A stretch of DNA of 64,000 bases from Guyparkeria sp. SCN-R1 (GCF_003932495.1 NZ_QZMT01000004.1:186001-250000); one strand, 5' to 3'; shown: positions 18,032-27,404, counted from the first letter of the stretch. Notes: generated from the letters alone by a model not told the origin. A program made the numbers and translations.

Positions 18032-19255
18032 TTATACATAGAAGTCCAGATCCTCCTGGCGCTTGAGCAGGTCGCGCATCGTGTGCGGATCGTCGCCGAA
18101 GAAGTAGATCAAGCCCCAGTGCGTGCCGAACGCGGTGCGCTTGGTGACTGTCTCTTCCAGCGGCGGGGTCAGCTCATGCGACTCGAAGTAGGGGTGGTCC
18201 TCGGTCTCCGCCGGCATCTCCAGCTTGCTGACCACGCGCCGGCGCGGGTAGACACCGAAGCACCCGGCCACGCCTTTGGCATCCACGACTTCCTTGGGGA
18301 AGAACGCGGTGATCTCCTCCTCGGTGGTCTTGGGATCGAATGACAGGATCAGGCCCTGGTAGGCGTTGAAGCCGTAGGCGCGTTCCAGCAGCTCGAACAC
18401 CTTGAAGCCCGGCGGGCGATAGGCCACCTCACCGAAGTACATCTCGCCGTCATTGGTGACGAAGTACTCCGGGTGGATGAAGCCGAACTCGATGTCGAAG
18501 GTCTTGATCAGCTTCTCGATCTGGGCGGTGATCTGCGGCCGGTACCGCTCAAGCTCCGGGGTGGCCGGCACGAACACCGAGTAGCCCAGCGTGACGTATT
18601 CGGAGATGTTGAGAAAGCGGATCTTGCCGTTGTGAATCCAGGCCTCGACCGCGAATTCCCAGCCATCGAGGTGGGACTCCATCAGCACCGGGAATTCCTC
18701 TTCCGGGATGGTATCGACCTCGTCGGGTGTACGGATCACGCGGTGACCCAGGCAGCCGGCCTTGTCGAAGGCCTTGAGGTGGATCGGGTCGTTGGGATCG
18801 CCGTCGAGCTTGAGCAGGGTCTGGTTGACCCGCTTGAGAAAGCGCACCACGTCTTCCTTGTCATGCGCCTCCTCGAAGATGCCCACGCGAATGCCGCCAA
18901 GCTGGGCGCGACGTTTCATCAATGCCTTGTCTCGCAGCAGCATCGACTGGCCGAACAGCTTGGGCTGGTCGAGCAGCACCGAGTTGATCGCCCCGGCCCA
19001 TTCGACCGTTTCCTCGTAGAGCGGGATGGCCACGTCCACGCCCTTTTCCTGCAGGGTGTGCGCGATCTCCATTGAGCGATCGTTCAGCCGCTCGAAGTTC
19101 CACGGGATGTAAGGGATGTCGTGCTTCTTGCAGTATTCCTCGGCCCAGTCGGGTGCCACCACGACGTAGCGACGATCGAACGTTTCCGCGGCCTCGACGG
19201 CATTGAGCGACCAGCCCAGCAGCGCGACAAAACCTTTCTCGGGATTCTTCTCCAT
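18032..19255 (-). CDS. ATP-grasp domain protein of unknown substrate
   Basis: 407 residues. The layout is that of carboxylate-amine ligases: an N-terminal pre-ATP-grasp segment (about 1-110, GFVALLGWSLNAVEAAETFD), a central domain beginning near RDKALMKRRAQLGGIRVG, LKAFDKAGCLGHRVI, LMESHLDGWEFAVEAWI (acid-bearing strand), and the metal-site region FGFIHPEYFVTNDGEMYFGEVAYRPPG, with conserved acidic residues and GEVxxRPPG matching the usual ExNxRPGG. It should join a carboxylate to an amine or thiol with ATP via an acyl phosphate. No signal peptide. It is the first gene of a minus-strand pair with the papain-like protein, now separated from it by MITE copy A. Confidence 0.8.
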   Translation of the reverse strand: MEKNPEKGFVALLGWSLNAVEAAETFDRRYVVVAPDWAEEYCKKHDIPYIPWNFERLNDRSMEIAHTLQEKGVDVAIPLYEETVEWAGAINSVLLDQPKLFGQSMLLRDKALMKRRAQLGGIRVGIFEEAHDKEDVVRFLKRVNQTLLKLDGDPNDPIHLKAFDKAGCLGHRVIRTPDEVDTIPEEEFPVLMESHLDGWEFAVEAWIHNGKIRFLNISEYVTLGYSVFVPATPELERYRPQITAQIEKLIKTFDIEFGFIHPEYFVTNDGEMYFGEVAYRPPGFKVFELLERAYGFNAYQGLILSFDPKTTEEEITAFFPKEVVDAKGVAGCFGVYPRRRVVSKLEMPAETEDHPYFESHELTPPLEETVTKRTAFGTHWGLIYFFGDDPHTMRDLLKRQEDLDFYV

Positions 19256-19520
19256 GGGGTACCTCTGATTCGGGCGAAATGGAATGTTGAGCCGACAACC
19301 GGCTTACCGGCACCTCCACCTGTGCCGCGCGAATCGGTAAAGCTGTGGCATAGAGCCTAGTCGACTGACGGTCGCTACGTGGTCGGGACGCCATGTGGAT
19401 TCGGGAGGCATCTCGGCGTGGTAGCGATGCGATCGGCACCACTCTCGCCCCGAGGCGGGTCGAGACGGGTGGGATGATCGGGTCTAGCCTTGTGGTTCAA
19501 CGCACCGCGCCGGAGGCCCC

Positions 19521-20015
19521 ATGCCCCGTCTTGTTCGATTCGTTCCCGCCTGGGTTTGCTTCGTTGTCAGCCTCGGCGTGGTCCCGTCGACTGCCGTGGC
19601 CGACACCTATTGGGACAAGCTCAAGTGGCAGGTGCGCCCGCTGGTGCTGGTGGAGGGCGGTCCGGAGGCGGATGAATGGACCGAACGGCTGCGGGACGAT
19701 CGCTGCGCACTGGCCGAGCGTCGCATTCACTGGCTGGTCATCGACGAGGAAGGTGCGGTGTGGCGCCGGTTCGACGGCGGCGAGGCGGCGGACTTCGAGT
19801 CGACGCGGCTGGATAAGAGTGCAGCAACCATCGTACGCGATCGGGTGGGCTGGTCCAGGGGCGATGACACGCGCCTGCTGTTGTTTGGCCTCGATGGGCA
19901 ACGCAAGTACAGCGGTCGGCCCGATGCGCTGGAGACGATCTGGGCCCTGATCGATCGCATGCCAATGCGGCGCAAGGAACTGGCCCGCGATCCGGATGAC
20001 TGCCAGGGCCCTTGA
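19521..20015 (+). CDS. DUF4174-type secreted protein
   Basis: 164 residues. An N-terminal signal peptide is likely (hydrophobic FVPAWVCFVVSLGVVPSTAVA, cleavage near residue 27). The mature part starts YWDKLKWQVRPLVLVEGG and continues with a thioredoxin-like alternation of strands and helices, ending in a segment like TIWALIDRMPMRRKEL, typical of DUF4174 proteins, which usually end with a 'lidxMPmRxxE' segment. No CxxC is present. Function unknown; periplasmic location is likely. It stands alone on plus, divergent from the ATP-grasp gene. Confidence 0.72.
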   Translation: MPRLVRFVPAWVCFVVSLGVVPSTAVADTYWDKLKWQVRPLVLVEGGPEADEWTERLRDDRCALAERRIHWLVIDEEGAVWRRFDGGEAADFESTRLDKSAATIVRDRVGWSRGDDTRLLLFGLDGQRKYSGRPDALETIWALIDRMPMRRKELARDPDDCQGP

Positions 20016-20158
20016 TCGCGTCCGGCGTGGAGCCATACCCGCCTACCGGCCCACGATCAGAAAATTCGATCATCCGGATATTGATTTGGACGATGCGCCG
20101 CGCAAGTATGAGAGGAGAGGCTAATCGTTCGCCGGCTTCGTTTTGTCGGCTTTATCTA

Positions 20159-20265
20159 GGAAAACGCTGCACGATTCGATGACGTCTCTGCGGGACCTCC
20201 AAGGGCGCAGATTTTGTGAAGGGCCGTCCGCCCTTTACAAGGGCTGTAACGCCGCAGATGGGCTA
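20159..20265. repeat. Partial MITE-like element, copy D
   Basis: One end resembles the family ends (CTGCACGATTCGATGACG, then TCTCTGCGGGACC as in copy A at 17756-17768). The internal AACGCCGCAGATGGG (about 20249) is identical to copy A. No second inverted end was found before copy B begins 40 bases later, so this is a truncated copy or one arm of a nested insertion. Confidence 0.55.
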
Positions 20266-20305
20266 CCAGAACAACGTCTACGCTCTGATCCCGGTGTACG
20301 ATTAG

Positions 20306-20488
20306 GGGAACGGCCTACGCGGGTTCGATGCCACTCTGGCCCGTTGGGCCCGAAGGGCGCGCGTGAGCCGGGCACCTGCCGCGTTACCGTTCTTGGAAAG
20401 GGAATGACCCTTCCGCGGCGAACGGGCGCCTTGCATCTGCCCGGCACACGACACGCAGAGCAGCATCGAACCCGCGCAGCCCGTTCCC
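20306..20488. repeat. MITE-like element, copy B
   Basis: 183 bases. The left end GGGAACGGCCTACGCGGGTT (20306-20325) is complementary to the right end, which ends CGCAGCCCGTTCCC at 20488; TTCGATGC and ACTCTG also match between the arms. The core has CTTGGAAAGGGAAT, ACCCTTCC and CGCCTTGCATCTGCCCGGC, all shared with copy C at 62.5 kb. The left flank is TTAG, a sequence preferred as target by IS5-type elements, but no clear target duplication is seen. Confidence 0.8.
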
Positions 20489-20512
20489 AAGGCTGGCAAA
20501 AGCCGGATATGA

Positions 20513-20534
20513 CCCGCCTTCAGGGCGGGTTTTT
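20513..20534 (+). terminator. Intrinsic terminator before the patatin gene
   Basis: CCCGCC (20513-20518) pairs with GGCGGG (20524-20529), followed by five T. It would end transcripts from the DUF4174 gene or the repeat region before the patatin gene at 20560. Confidence 0.6.
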
Positions 20535-20559
20535 CGATGGAACGAGAGGGAATTGATCA

Positions 20560-21501
20560 ATGACCGACGGCAAACCCACGATTGGCCTGGCGCTGGGCAG
20601 CGGAGCGGCCCGGGGCTGGGCGCATATTGGCGTGGTCAAGGCGCTGGAAGAGGCCGGCATCCGTCCGACGGTGGTCGCCGGCTGTTCCTTCGGTGCGCTG
20701 ATCGGGGCTGGCTACGCCGGCGAATCCATGGACAAGCTCGAGGCCTGGGCGCGCAGCATCCGCTCCTGGGACGTGATGCGCCTGCTGGATGTCCGGCTGG
20801 GTGGCGGGCTGATCGAGGGTGACGATCTGATGCGCTCGCTGGCCAAGCAGGTCGAGCCGGTCGACATCGAGAAACTGCGGATACCGTTTGCCGCGGTGGC
20901 GACCGACCTCGAAGCCGGCCGCGAGGTGTGGTTGCGGGAGGGCAGCCTGATAGACGCCGTCCACGCCTCGATTGCCGTGCCGGGGCTGATGTCGCCGGTA
21001 CGCAACGAGGGCCGGTGGCTGGTCGATGGCGGACTGACCGACCCGGTGCCGGTGTCGTTGTGTCGGGCGCTGGGCGCGGACGTCGTGATCGCCGTGAATC
21101 TCAACAGCGATCTGGTGGGTCGGCATGTGCGCGACATCCGCGGAGCGGCGCGGCACGATACCGACAACGAAAGCGGGCTGCGCAAGTGGGTCGACGGTCT
21201 GGACGAGCGCCTGCTCGATGGCCGGATTGGCAAGTGGCTGGAAGAACGTGAAAAGGCTGAGCCCACGCCGGGCATGCTCGACGTCATGGCTGGTGCGATC
21301 AACATCATGCAGGACCGCATCACCCGCAGCCGCATGGCCGGCGACCCGCCGGAACTGATGGTTTCACCGAAGCTGTCGCACATCGGCCTGCTCGAATTCG
21401 AGCGTGCCGACGAGGCAATCGAGAAAGGCTATGAAGCGGCGCGCCGGGCGCTTGACGATTCGGCCCTTATCGTCGAGATCGGCGACAAGAACCGGTCGTG
21501 A
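20560..21501 (+). CDS. Patatin-like phospholipase (RssA family)
   Basis: 313 residues. Patatin signatures: the oxyanion-hole glycine run GLALGSGAARGWAHIGV at the N-terminus, the nucleophile elbow GCSFGAL (Ser about 48), and the catalytic Asp in VDGGLTDPVP. The bacterial RssA/YchK branch has this size. It likely hydrolyses acyl esters of phospholipids in the cytoplasm or at the inner membrane; no signal peptide is seen. It stands alone on plus with a terminator before it, and converges with the DUF748-type gene. Confidence 0.88.
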   Translation: MTDGKPTIGLALGSGAARGWAHIGVVKALEEAGIRPTVVAGCSFGALIGAGYAGESMDKLEAWARSIRSWDVMRLLDVRLGGGLIEGDDLMRSLAKQVEPVDIEKLRIPFAAVATDLEAGREVWLREGSLIDAVHASIAVPGLMSPVRNEGRWLVDGGLTDPVPVSLCRALGADVVIAVNLNSDLVGRHVRDIRGAARHDTDNESGLRKWVDGLDERLLDGRIGKWLEEREKAEPTPGMLDVMAGAINIMQDRITRSRMAGDPPELMVSPKLSHIGLLEFERADEAIEKGYEAARRALDDSALIVEIGDKNRS

Positions 21502-21516
21502 TTGCCTATTGGCGGG

Positions 21517-22575
21517 TTAGTCTTCCAGCAATTCCTCGAAGCGGATATTGCCATCCGTGTCGCGCGTGAAGGCTTGGCCAAAGGCATTGTCGAAGATGCT
21601 CAGGAAGGCAGCCCAGGTGCCTCGTTCCGGATCGTTTAGGTTCCCCTCGATCGGGATGCGGAAGGCGAACTGGTCTTCCGGCTGGTTCTTGAAGACATCC
21701 ATGAACACGGAGACGGCCGACTCCCACAGGGCGTTGATCGGGTTCTGGTCGCTCTCGCTCAGGTCGACCACCGAAATGTCGGTGGCCACCGTCTTGAGGT
21801 AGCCGGTCAGGCGCCCGTCCACCGCGGCGAGCTCTGAAAAGAGGCCGACAGTCCCGCTCTCGAAGTCGATCGCGGCAGCCGCCTTGGTGTAGTCGTTGAA
21901 AGCCGCCAGGGAGGCGCCCCGCAACGCCAGGTCGATGTCGAAATCGGGCGTCGACTTGACCACGTTCAACTTGCCCTCGACCGTCAACTCCCCGTCGCCA
22001 ATCGAGTGGCCGGTGATGTTCAGGTCAGAGGGCAGGCTTGGATCGCCGCGCTCGACGTTACGCAGGTTTGTCACCCGGGCCTCGATGTCATCGATAAACA
22101 GATGCACGTTCGGCTCGGTGCTGTAATCGATATACGCCACCCGGCCGCCGTGAATGGTCAGCCGGTTGATATCGAACGGCGACCAGGCTTCCACCAAGCG
22201 TTGCCAACCTGCACCTTCGCCGCTTTGGGTCCGGGAGAAATTGAGGTCGGCGTCGTGGATGTCGATTTCAGCGACCACCGCGCCATCGAGCAGGGCGCTC
22301 CATTCCACCGACAGGTCAATGGTTTCCGCGGCGACGAAGGGTTCTTTCAGTCCGCCCTCCAACTTGTGGATCTCGAGCCCGTGAACGACGTAGGCGCCGC
22401 GCCATAGGTGGATGTCCACGTCCTCCAAGGATCCTGCATATCCGTCGAGGGCAGCAATCTGGGTATTCAGATAGTCGGTGACCCAGTAGGGCAGATAGGC
22501 GCGCCCTAAGATCAACAGCACCACGATCACCGCGATCAGGCCGAAGGCCACGCTTCTTTTCTTGATGCCCTTCAT
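21517..22575 (-). CDS. DUF748/AsmA-like inner-membrane-anchored protein
   Basis: 352 residues with one N-terminal membrane segment (residues about 9-27, VAFGLIAVIVVLLILGRAYL) followed by a long, beta-rich periplasmic region. LPYWVTDYLN, a sequence like GRVAYIDYS and regular beta patterns fit the DUF748/AsmA-like group, which are related to proteins that shuttle lipids between membranes. Most DUF748 proteins are much longer (about 1000 residues), so this is a short member. A role in envelope lipid maintenance is inferred only from the family. Confidence 0.7.
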   Translation of the reverse strand: MKGIKKRSVAFGLIAVIVVLLILGRAYLPYWVTDYLNTQIAALDGYAGSLEDVDIHLWRGAYVVHGLEIHKLEGGLKEPFVAAETIDLSVEWSALLDGAVVAEIDIHDADLNFSRTQSGEGAGWQRLVEAWSPFDINRLTIHGGRVAYIDYSTEPNVHLFIDDIEARVTNLRNVERGDPSLPSDLNITGHSIGDGELTVEGKLNVVKSTPDFDIDLALRGASLAAFNDYTKAAAAIDFESGTVGLFSELAAVDGRLTGYLKTVATDISVVDLSESDQNPINALWESAVSVFMDVFKNQPEDQFAFRIPIEGNLNDPERGTWAAFLSIFDNAFGQAFTRDTDGNIRFEELLED

Positions 22576-22734
22576 GGATTCCTCCCGGGAGTACGGGGCG
22601 GGTGCGCGTCTCCGGATCGTTTGCCGTCCGCGTCGTTTGCTTGAATTGGACAGGCGGGTCGACGATTCAGTTCGCTTACGGGAGCTTAGCTTTTCCGGCA
22701 GGTGCCGACAGGAAGCCGTGTCCCAAGGGAGGGA

Positions 22735-23286
22735 TTACCAGATCAGGTCGTCGGGAACGGTGAATTCGGCATAGGCTGGATCGCGGATCTCGCCGCCGCT
22801 GGGCAGGGCCAGCAGATAGGCCGGGTCGCGCTGGGCGATTTTCTCGGCCGTGGTCGCCGAGACGATGTAGTAGCGCTTGTCCCACGTGGCCAGGCGCAGC
22901 TTGCGGGTCGCCAGTCCGCGCCGCAGGCGGGCGTTGACCGGCAGGCTCAGTATCCGTCCCTGATCGACGAAGTAGAACGGCTCGCCGTGGCTGGCGAGCT
23001 TCTCGGCATGGTCGAGAATCAGCTGGCGAACCTCGGCACGCTGGGCGCGGCGCTGCTCTTCCTCGCGCTGGCGGGCGCTGTTTTCGCGCGCCTGCTGGCG
23101 CTCGCGCTCGAGTTTCTCGGCGGCCGCCTTCTTGGCCGCTTCGATCTCGGCCGGTGGCTTGGTGTTCGCGTCCTTGTCGTGGCGATTGACGCGCCCCCAG
23201 GCCGACTTCTTCTGCTTGGGTTGCTTGCCACCCTTCTTGGCGAGGCCTGCCTTGAGTAGTTGATCCTGAAGCGATGCCTTGCTCAT
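22735..23286 (-). CDS. DUF2058 (YaiL-type) protein
   Basis: 183 residues. It has the family layout: N-terminal SLQDQLLKAGLAKKGG, a basic stretch, a long charged coiled coil (about 45-105) rich in Glu, Lys, Arg and Gln, and a C-terminal domain with FYFVDQGRILSLPVNARLRRG and YYIVSATTAEKI. E. coli YaiL is the best-known relative; it is described as nucleoprotein or polysaccharide-related without a settled function. It is monocistronic and divergent from rhlE. Confidence 0.82.
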   Translation of the reverse strand: MSKASLQDQLLKAGLAKKGGKQPKQKKSAWGRVNRHDKDANTKPPAEIEAAKKAAAEKLERERQQARENSARQREEEQRRAQRAEVRQLILDHAEKLASHGEPFYFVDQGRILSLPVNARLRRGLATRKLRLATWDKRYYIVSATTAEKIAQRDPAYLLALPSGGEIRDPAYAEFTVPDDLIW

Positions 23287-23654
23287 GAACCTGCCGTCTG
23301 TCGTGATTTAGGTCGAAGAGTTTATCAGTTCGACCGGGCGACCGACTCGGGCGTGGCGATGGGGCGCATGATCGATATCGCCGCGCGGCGGCCGCATCAA
23401 GCGCTAGTCATCGCAGATTTCCCTATGCCGATCGGGCAAAGCTGCTATGCTGCGCCAGCTCGGTCTGACCAGTCCTGCCGATTTCATTACTGATGATGTG
23501 CCCACGGCACGCCATCAACCCCGCGTTTTCCTTGCCGACTGGCGTGCGTCCCCTCCCGGGGCCGTGTGACGGGAAACGCCACGCCATTCGAGACGCCATT
23601 TTCGTCATGGCCTCCATGCGCTGAGCGTTCTCGTCCCCAAGGAAAATCATTTCT
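23287..23654. promoter_or_regulatory. Divergent intergenic region upstream of rhlE
   Basis: 368 bases that must hold promoters for the DUF2058 gene (minus) and rhlE (plus). RNA helicase genes often have long leaders for cold induction, but I see no convincing cold-shock box, riboswitch or strong hairpin. No gene was recognised. Confidence 0.35.
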
Positions 23655-25028
23655 ATGTTGTTTTCAGAACTGGGCCTTCGCCCGGAACTCCAGCGTGCCA
23701 TCGAAGAGCGCGGCTACACCGAACCGACCCCCATCCAGGCCCAGGCCATCCCCGCCGTACTGTCCGGCAAGGACCTGCTCGCCGCGGCGCAGACCGGTAC
23801 CGGCAAGACAGCCGGCTTTACCCTGCCGTTGCTCGAGCGCCTGATGGAGACGCACCCGGAAGGCGGCCACAAGGGTGGCAAGCGTCCGATTCGCGCACTG
23901 ATCCTTACCCCGACACGTGAACTGGCCGCCCAGGTCGAGCAGAGCGTGCTCGATTACGGCCACCATTTGCCGCTCAAGTCGATGGTCATGTTCGGTGGCG
24001 TGGGCATCAATCCACAGATCGACAAGCTCAAGAAGGGTGTCGACATCCTCGTCGCCACGCCGGGCCGTCTGCTGGATCACCAGAACCAGCGCACCGTGGA
24101 CCTTTCCCAGGTGGAAGTCCTGGTGCTGGACGAAGCCGACCGCATGCTCGACATGGGCTTCATCCACGACATCAAGAAGATCCTCAAGATCGTGCCGGAA
24201 GCGCGCCAGAACCTGCTGTTCTCCGCCACCTTCTCCGACGAGATCCGCACCCTGGCCGGCAAGCTGCTCGACAGCCCGGCCGAGATCTCCGTCACGCCGC
24301 GCAACACCACCGTCGAGGCGGTCAGCCAGTCGGTCTACGAGGTCGATCGCGACAAGAAGCGCGAGCTGCTCGCCGAACTGCTGATCGACCAGGACTGGCA
24401 GCAGGTGCTGGTGTTCACCCGCACCAAGCACGGCGCCAACCGCCTGGCCGAGTACCTGTCCAAGCGCGACATCCCAGCGATGGCCATCCACGGCAACAAG
24501 AGCCAGACGGCCCGCACCAAGGCGCTGGAGTCGTTCAAGAACGGCACCATCCGCGTGCTGGTCGCCACTGATATCGCCGCGCGTGGTATCGACATCGCCC
24601 AGTTGCCTTACGTGGTCAACTTCGAGCTGCCGAACGTCGCCGAGGACTACGTCCACCGCATCGGGCGCACCGGTCGCGCAGGCGAGTCCGGCGAGGCGAT
24701 CTCGCTGGTCTGCATCGACGAGCACAAGCTGCTGGCCGGCATCGAGCGCCTGACCAAGCAGAAGTTCACCCGCCACGTCGTGCCCGGCTTCGAGCCGGAC
24801 CCGAACGCCAAGCCCGAGCCGATCCCGAACGGCCGCAACAACGCCGGTGGTGGTCGCCGTGGTGGCGGTGGTCGTCCCGGTGGCGGCCAGGGTGGTCCGC
24901 GTGGTCGTGGTGGTCCCGGCGGCGGCCAGGGGCGTGGACCCGGTGGTGGCGGTCGCGGCCCGGGCGGTCGTCCCGGTGGCCGTGGTGCCCGCGGCGGCGG
25001 GGGCGGTGGTCGCAGCGGCAACCGCTAA
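23655..25028 (+). CDS. rhlE: DEAD-box ATP-dependent RNA helicase, RhlE type
   Basis: 457 residues. The Q motif is [10 protein letters not shown] with [14 protein letters not shown]; motif I is [11 protein letters not shown]; motif II is [13 protein letters not shown]; motif III is FSATF; motif VI is [10 protein letters not shown]. The last 65 residues are a low-complexity Arg/Gly-rich tail typical of RhlE and likely to bind RNA non-specifically. It unwinds short RNA duplexes in ribosome assembly and mRNA turnover. The codons of the tail are highly repetitive (GGT/GGC CGT), giving strong G runs. A terminator follows. Confidence 0.94.
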   Translation: MLFSELGLRPELQRAIEERGYTEPTPIQAQAIPAVLSGKDLLAAAQTGTGKTAGFTLPLLERLMETHPEGGHKGGKRPIRALILTPTRELAAQVEQSVLDYGHHLPLKSMVMFGGVGINPQIDKLKKGVDILVATPGRLLDHQNQRTVDLSQVEVLVLDEADRMLDMGFIHDIKKILKIVPEARQNLLFSATFSDEIRTLAGKLLDSPAEISVTPRNTTVEAVSQSVYEVDRDKKRELLAELLIDQDWQQVLVFTRTKHGANRLAEYLSKRDIPAMAIHGNKSQTARTKALESFKNGTIRVLVATDIAARGIDIAQLPYVVNFELPNVAEDYVHRIGRTGRAGESGEAISLVCIDEHKLLAGIERLTKQKFTRHVVPGFEPDPNAKPEPIPNGRNNAGGGRRGGGGRPGGGQGGPRGRGGPGGGQGRGPGGGGRGPGGRPGGRGARGGGGGGRSGNR

Positions 25029-25075
25029 CCAGACCGCATTGGTCGTCGGCTGCGGCCGGTGATCGAGAATCGAGA

Positions 25076-25108
25076 CGCCCGGCTACTCAGCCGGGCGTTG
25101 TTCGTTTG
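25076..25108 (+). terminator. Intrinsic terminator after rhlE
   Basis: ACGCCCGGC (25076-25084) pairs perfectly with GCCGGGCGT (25091-25099), loop TACTCA, followed by TGTTCGTTT. It lies 48 bases after the rhlE stop. Confidence 0.8.
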
Positions 25109-25240
25109 GGGCGCGCACTATGTGGCCGGGTGTGTAGCCCCTTATCGAATAACAGGCAAAGTAATTGGTATTGCCCGTCGGGTCGGCTACCGTCGGAAGG
25201 GAGAACCCAACCAATCCCTCAGGGATGCGAGGAGAAACCG

Positions 25241-25720
25241 ATGACCAAGCGTGCCTTGCTGTTGGCCTGCCTGCTGCCGGCCATGGCCATTCCTATCGCC
25301 ATGGCCAGTGATAACCGCCCCTGGGGCACGGCGGAACTGACCGAGAAGGACTACCAGCCCGACAAGGTCGTCTACGACGTGGCGGCCGCCGATGCCGAGG
25401 CGCTCAACAGCATCATTGGCCGGGTCAGTCACCTGAACAACGAATACGCCGGCGACGTCTTCGACGCCCATATCGTCGTGGTCCTGCATGGCGACGAGAT
25501 CCCGCTGTTCACCGTTGAGAAATATCAGGAGAACAAGGAGCTGATGGAGCGGGCCCAGTCGCTTACCGTGGCCGGCAACATCGAGTACCGCATGTGCGCG
25601 GCCGCCGCGGCACTCCATGACGTCAAGCCCGAGGACGTACATGGGTTCGTCAACGTGGTGCCCATGGCCGATGCCGAGATCATCGAACTGCAGCACGAGG
25701 GCTATGCCTACATGAAGTGA
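25241..25720 (+). CDS. Secreted DsrE/DsrF-like protein
   Basis: 159 residues. A signal peptide is evident (KRALLLACLLPAMAIPIAMA, cleavage near residue 22). The mature part has the DsrE-like Rossmann pattern: KVVYDVAAADAEALN, HIVVVLHGDEIPLF, and a Cys in EYRMCAAAAAL at the place where the family carries its persulfide-type cysteine, then GFVNVVPMADAEIIELQHEG. Periplasmic DsrE-like proteins are common in sulfur oxidisers and may handle sulfane sulfur; the role here is inferred. ATG 25241 follows GAGGAGAAACCG. No partner genes adjoin it. Confidence 0.8.
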   Translation: MTKRALLLACLLPAMAIPIAMASDNRPWGTAELTEKDYQPDKVVYDVAAADAEALNSIIGRVSHLNNEYAGDVFDAHIVVVLHGDEIPLFTVEKYQENKELMERAQSLTVAGNIEYRMCAAAAALHDVKPEDVHGFVNVVPMADAEIIELQHEGYAYMK

Positions 25721-25905
25721 TCACGGCCTGATTAATCTGAAATCGGGTAAGGGGGCTGCTCCTTTCCAGAAACCGTCATGGGGTGGGAGGGGGCCTGTCT
25801 TCCAAGCCGATCGTGGCCCACTATTTCAAGCGGCTCGCGACTGTCAGGAGCCCGCGCGGCGCTTCATCCATGCATGGCAAATCAACCCATTCGCAAGGTG
25901 ACTCC

Positions 25906-26741
25906 ATGACTCCTCCCGGTATTTCTCCCGGTGTTTCCCAGAAACGCGCTGCCTTCCGTGAGTTGCACCAGTCGGGCTGCTTCGTGTTGCCGAATCCCTG
26001 GGATGCGGGTAGTGCCAGGATGCTGGCGGGGCTGGGATTCAAGGCGCTGGCCACAACCAGTTCAGGCTACGCCTGGTCGTGTGGCCGTGCCGATGGACAG
26101 CTCTCGCGTGCCGAGACCCTGGCCCACCTTCGCGCGATGGTTGACGCCACCGATCTGCCCGTCAACGCCGATTTCGAGAGCGGGTTCGCCGAGACCGCCG
26201 AGGGTGTTGCGGAAAGCGTGGGTTTGGCGGTGGAGACGGGGGGGGCGGCATTTCCATCGAAGATTCGACCGGGGATCGGAACCGGCCGTTGCGGTCAATC
26301 GACGATGCGGCTGAACGAATGAGGGCGGCGCGTGCCGCGATTGATGCGAACGGCGGTGACACGTTGCTGGTCGGGCGGGCGGAGAACTTCTTCGTCGGCC
26401 GCCCCGATCTCGATGACACCCTTGTACGCCTGCAAGCCTACGCGGATGCCGGGGCGGACTGCCTCTACGCCCCCGGCATAAAGACGCCTGACGAAATCCG
26501 TGCCGTCGTGTCCGCCGTCGCACCCAAGCCGGTAAATGTGCTGATCGGCTGGGACAGCAACTTGACCGTGCAGGAACTCGCCGACCTCGGCGTCAGGCGC
26601 ATCAGCCTCGGCGGTGCATTGGCTCGTGCGGCTTGGGGTGGCTTTATGCAAGCGGCGCGCTCGATTGCCGAGCAGGGCCGGTTCGATGGATTGGGGAATG
26701 TGCCTTCCGGGGCGGAACTCAACTCGCTATTCGGCAAGTAA
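25906..26741 (+). pseudogene. Isocitrate lyase/PEP mutase family gene with a frameshift in a G8 tract
   Basis: The first part reads FVLPNPWDAGSARML, GFKALATTSSGYAWSCG and VNADFESGFAE, a clear PEP mutase/ICL family start, then loses the frame at eight consecutive G (26238-26245). The other frame continues GISIEDSTGD, RSIDDAAERM, FFVGRPDLDDT, AGADCLYAPGI, VNVLIG and GVRRISLGGALAR to the stop at 26741. Joined, the protein would be about 278 residues, normal for carboxyvinyl-carboxyphosphonate phosphorylmutase-like enzymes that cleave or form C-C or C-P bonds in 2-methylisocitrate-like acids. The break may be a true mutation, slippage in the G run, or a sequencing error. Confidence 0.85.
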
Positions 26742-26900
26742 CCCGCTTCGGATTGAAGCGGCGTGGTGGGTCGCCACTCGCGACCACCGCTGACCGACTC
26801 TTACCCTTGCCCGCGGGCTAAATTTGTCAGCTCGTCGATGAGTATTTCGGCTATGGTCTTGTGACATCCGGCGAATCATGTCGGGGCCACGAGGTGGCTT

Positions 26901-27404
26901 ATGGGTAAGTTGATCGAACGCACTTTGGCGCGGCTCTCGGGCCAGCGGGCCTCCATGGGTCCTGGAGGCATTGCCGTGTGTGCCGTGCTGATGTTGGCGC
27001 ATCTCCCCGGCTTCGCGCTTGCCGAAGAACCATGCCCGGGCATTCACGTGTCTATCCTGGATATCCGTAACAGCACCGGCAAGGTGGCCTGCGCCCTGTT
27101 CGAATCGTCGGAGGGGTTTCCGAAGGAGTTCGTGAAATCCGCGACCAATATCGCGATGTTGGAAATTCGGGAGTCGCGGGCTCGTTGCCACTTTCTCGAC
27201 ATCTCGCCGGGGACGTATGCGCTGGCCGTTATCCATGATGAAAACGTGGACGGCAAGCTGGCCACCAACTGGCTGGGGGTGCCCAAGGAGGGTTACGGCT
27301 TTTCCAACGATGCCAGCGCATCGATGGGTGCGCCGGGGTTCGATGCCGCCGCCTTCGATTATGACGGACAGAATCTCGACATGACGATCAGCCTTAATTA
27401 TTGA
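26901..27404 (+). CDS. DUF2141-type secreted protein
   Basis: 167 residues. The N-terminus is long and basic before a hydrophobic signal segment (GIAVCAVLMLAHLPGFALA), cleaved near residue 42. The mature domain has DUF2141 features: IRNSTGKVACALFES, GFPKE, the strand SPGTYALAVIHDENVDGKL and the C-terminal GVPKEGYGFSNDAS. Function unknown, probably periplasmic. GAGGTGG precedes ATG 26901. It stands alone; a hairpin 34 bases after its stop belongs to the duplicated terminator pair. Confidence 0.8.
   Translation: MGKLIERTLARLSGQRASMGPGGIAVCAVLMLAHLPGFALAEEPCPGIHVSILDIRNSTGKVACALFESSEGFPKEFVKSATNIAMLEIRESRARCHFLDISPGTYALAVIHDENVDGKLATNWLGVPKEGYGFSNDASASMGAPGFDAAAFDYDGQNLDMTISLNY

Noticed and set aside
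20143-20556. Plus-strand open frame of 137 codons between the DUF4174 and patatin genes
   Set aside because: It consists of MITE-like repeat copies D and B and has no independent coding evidence.
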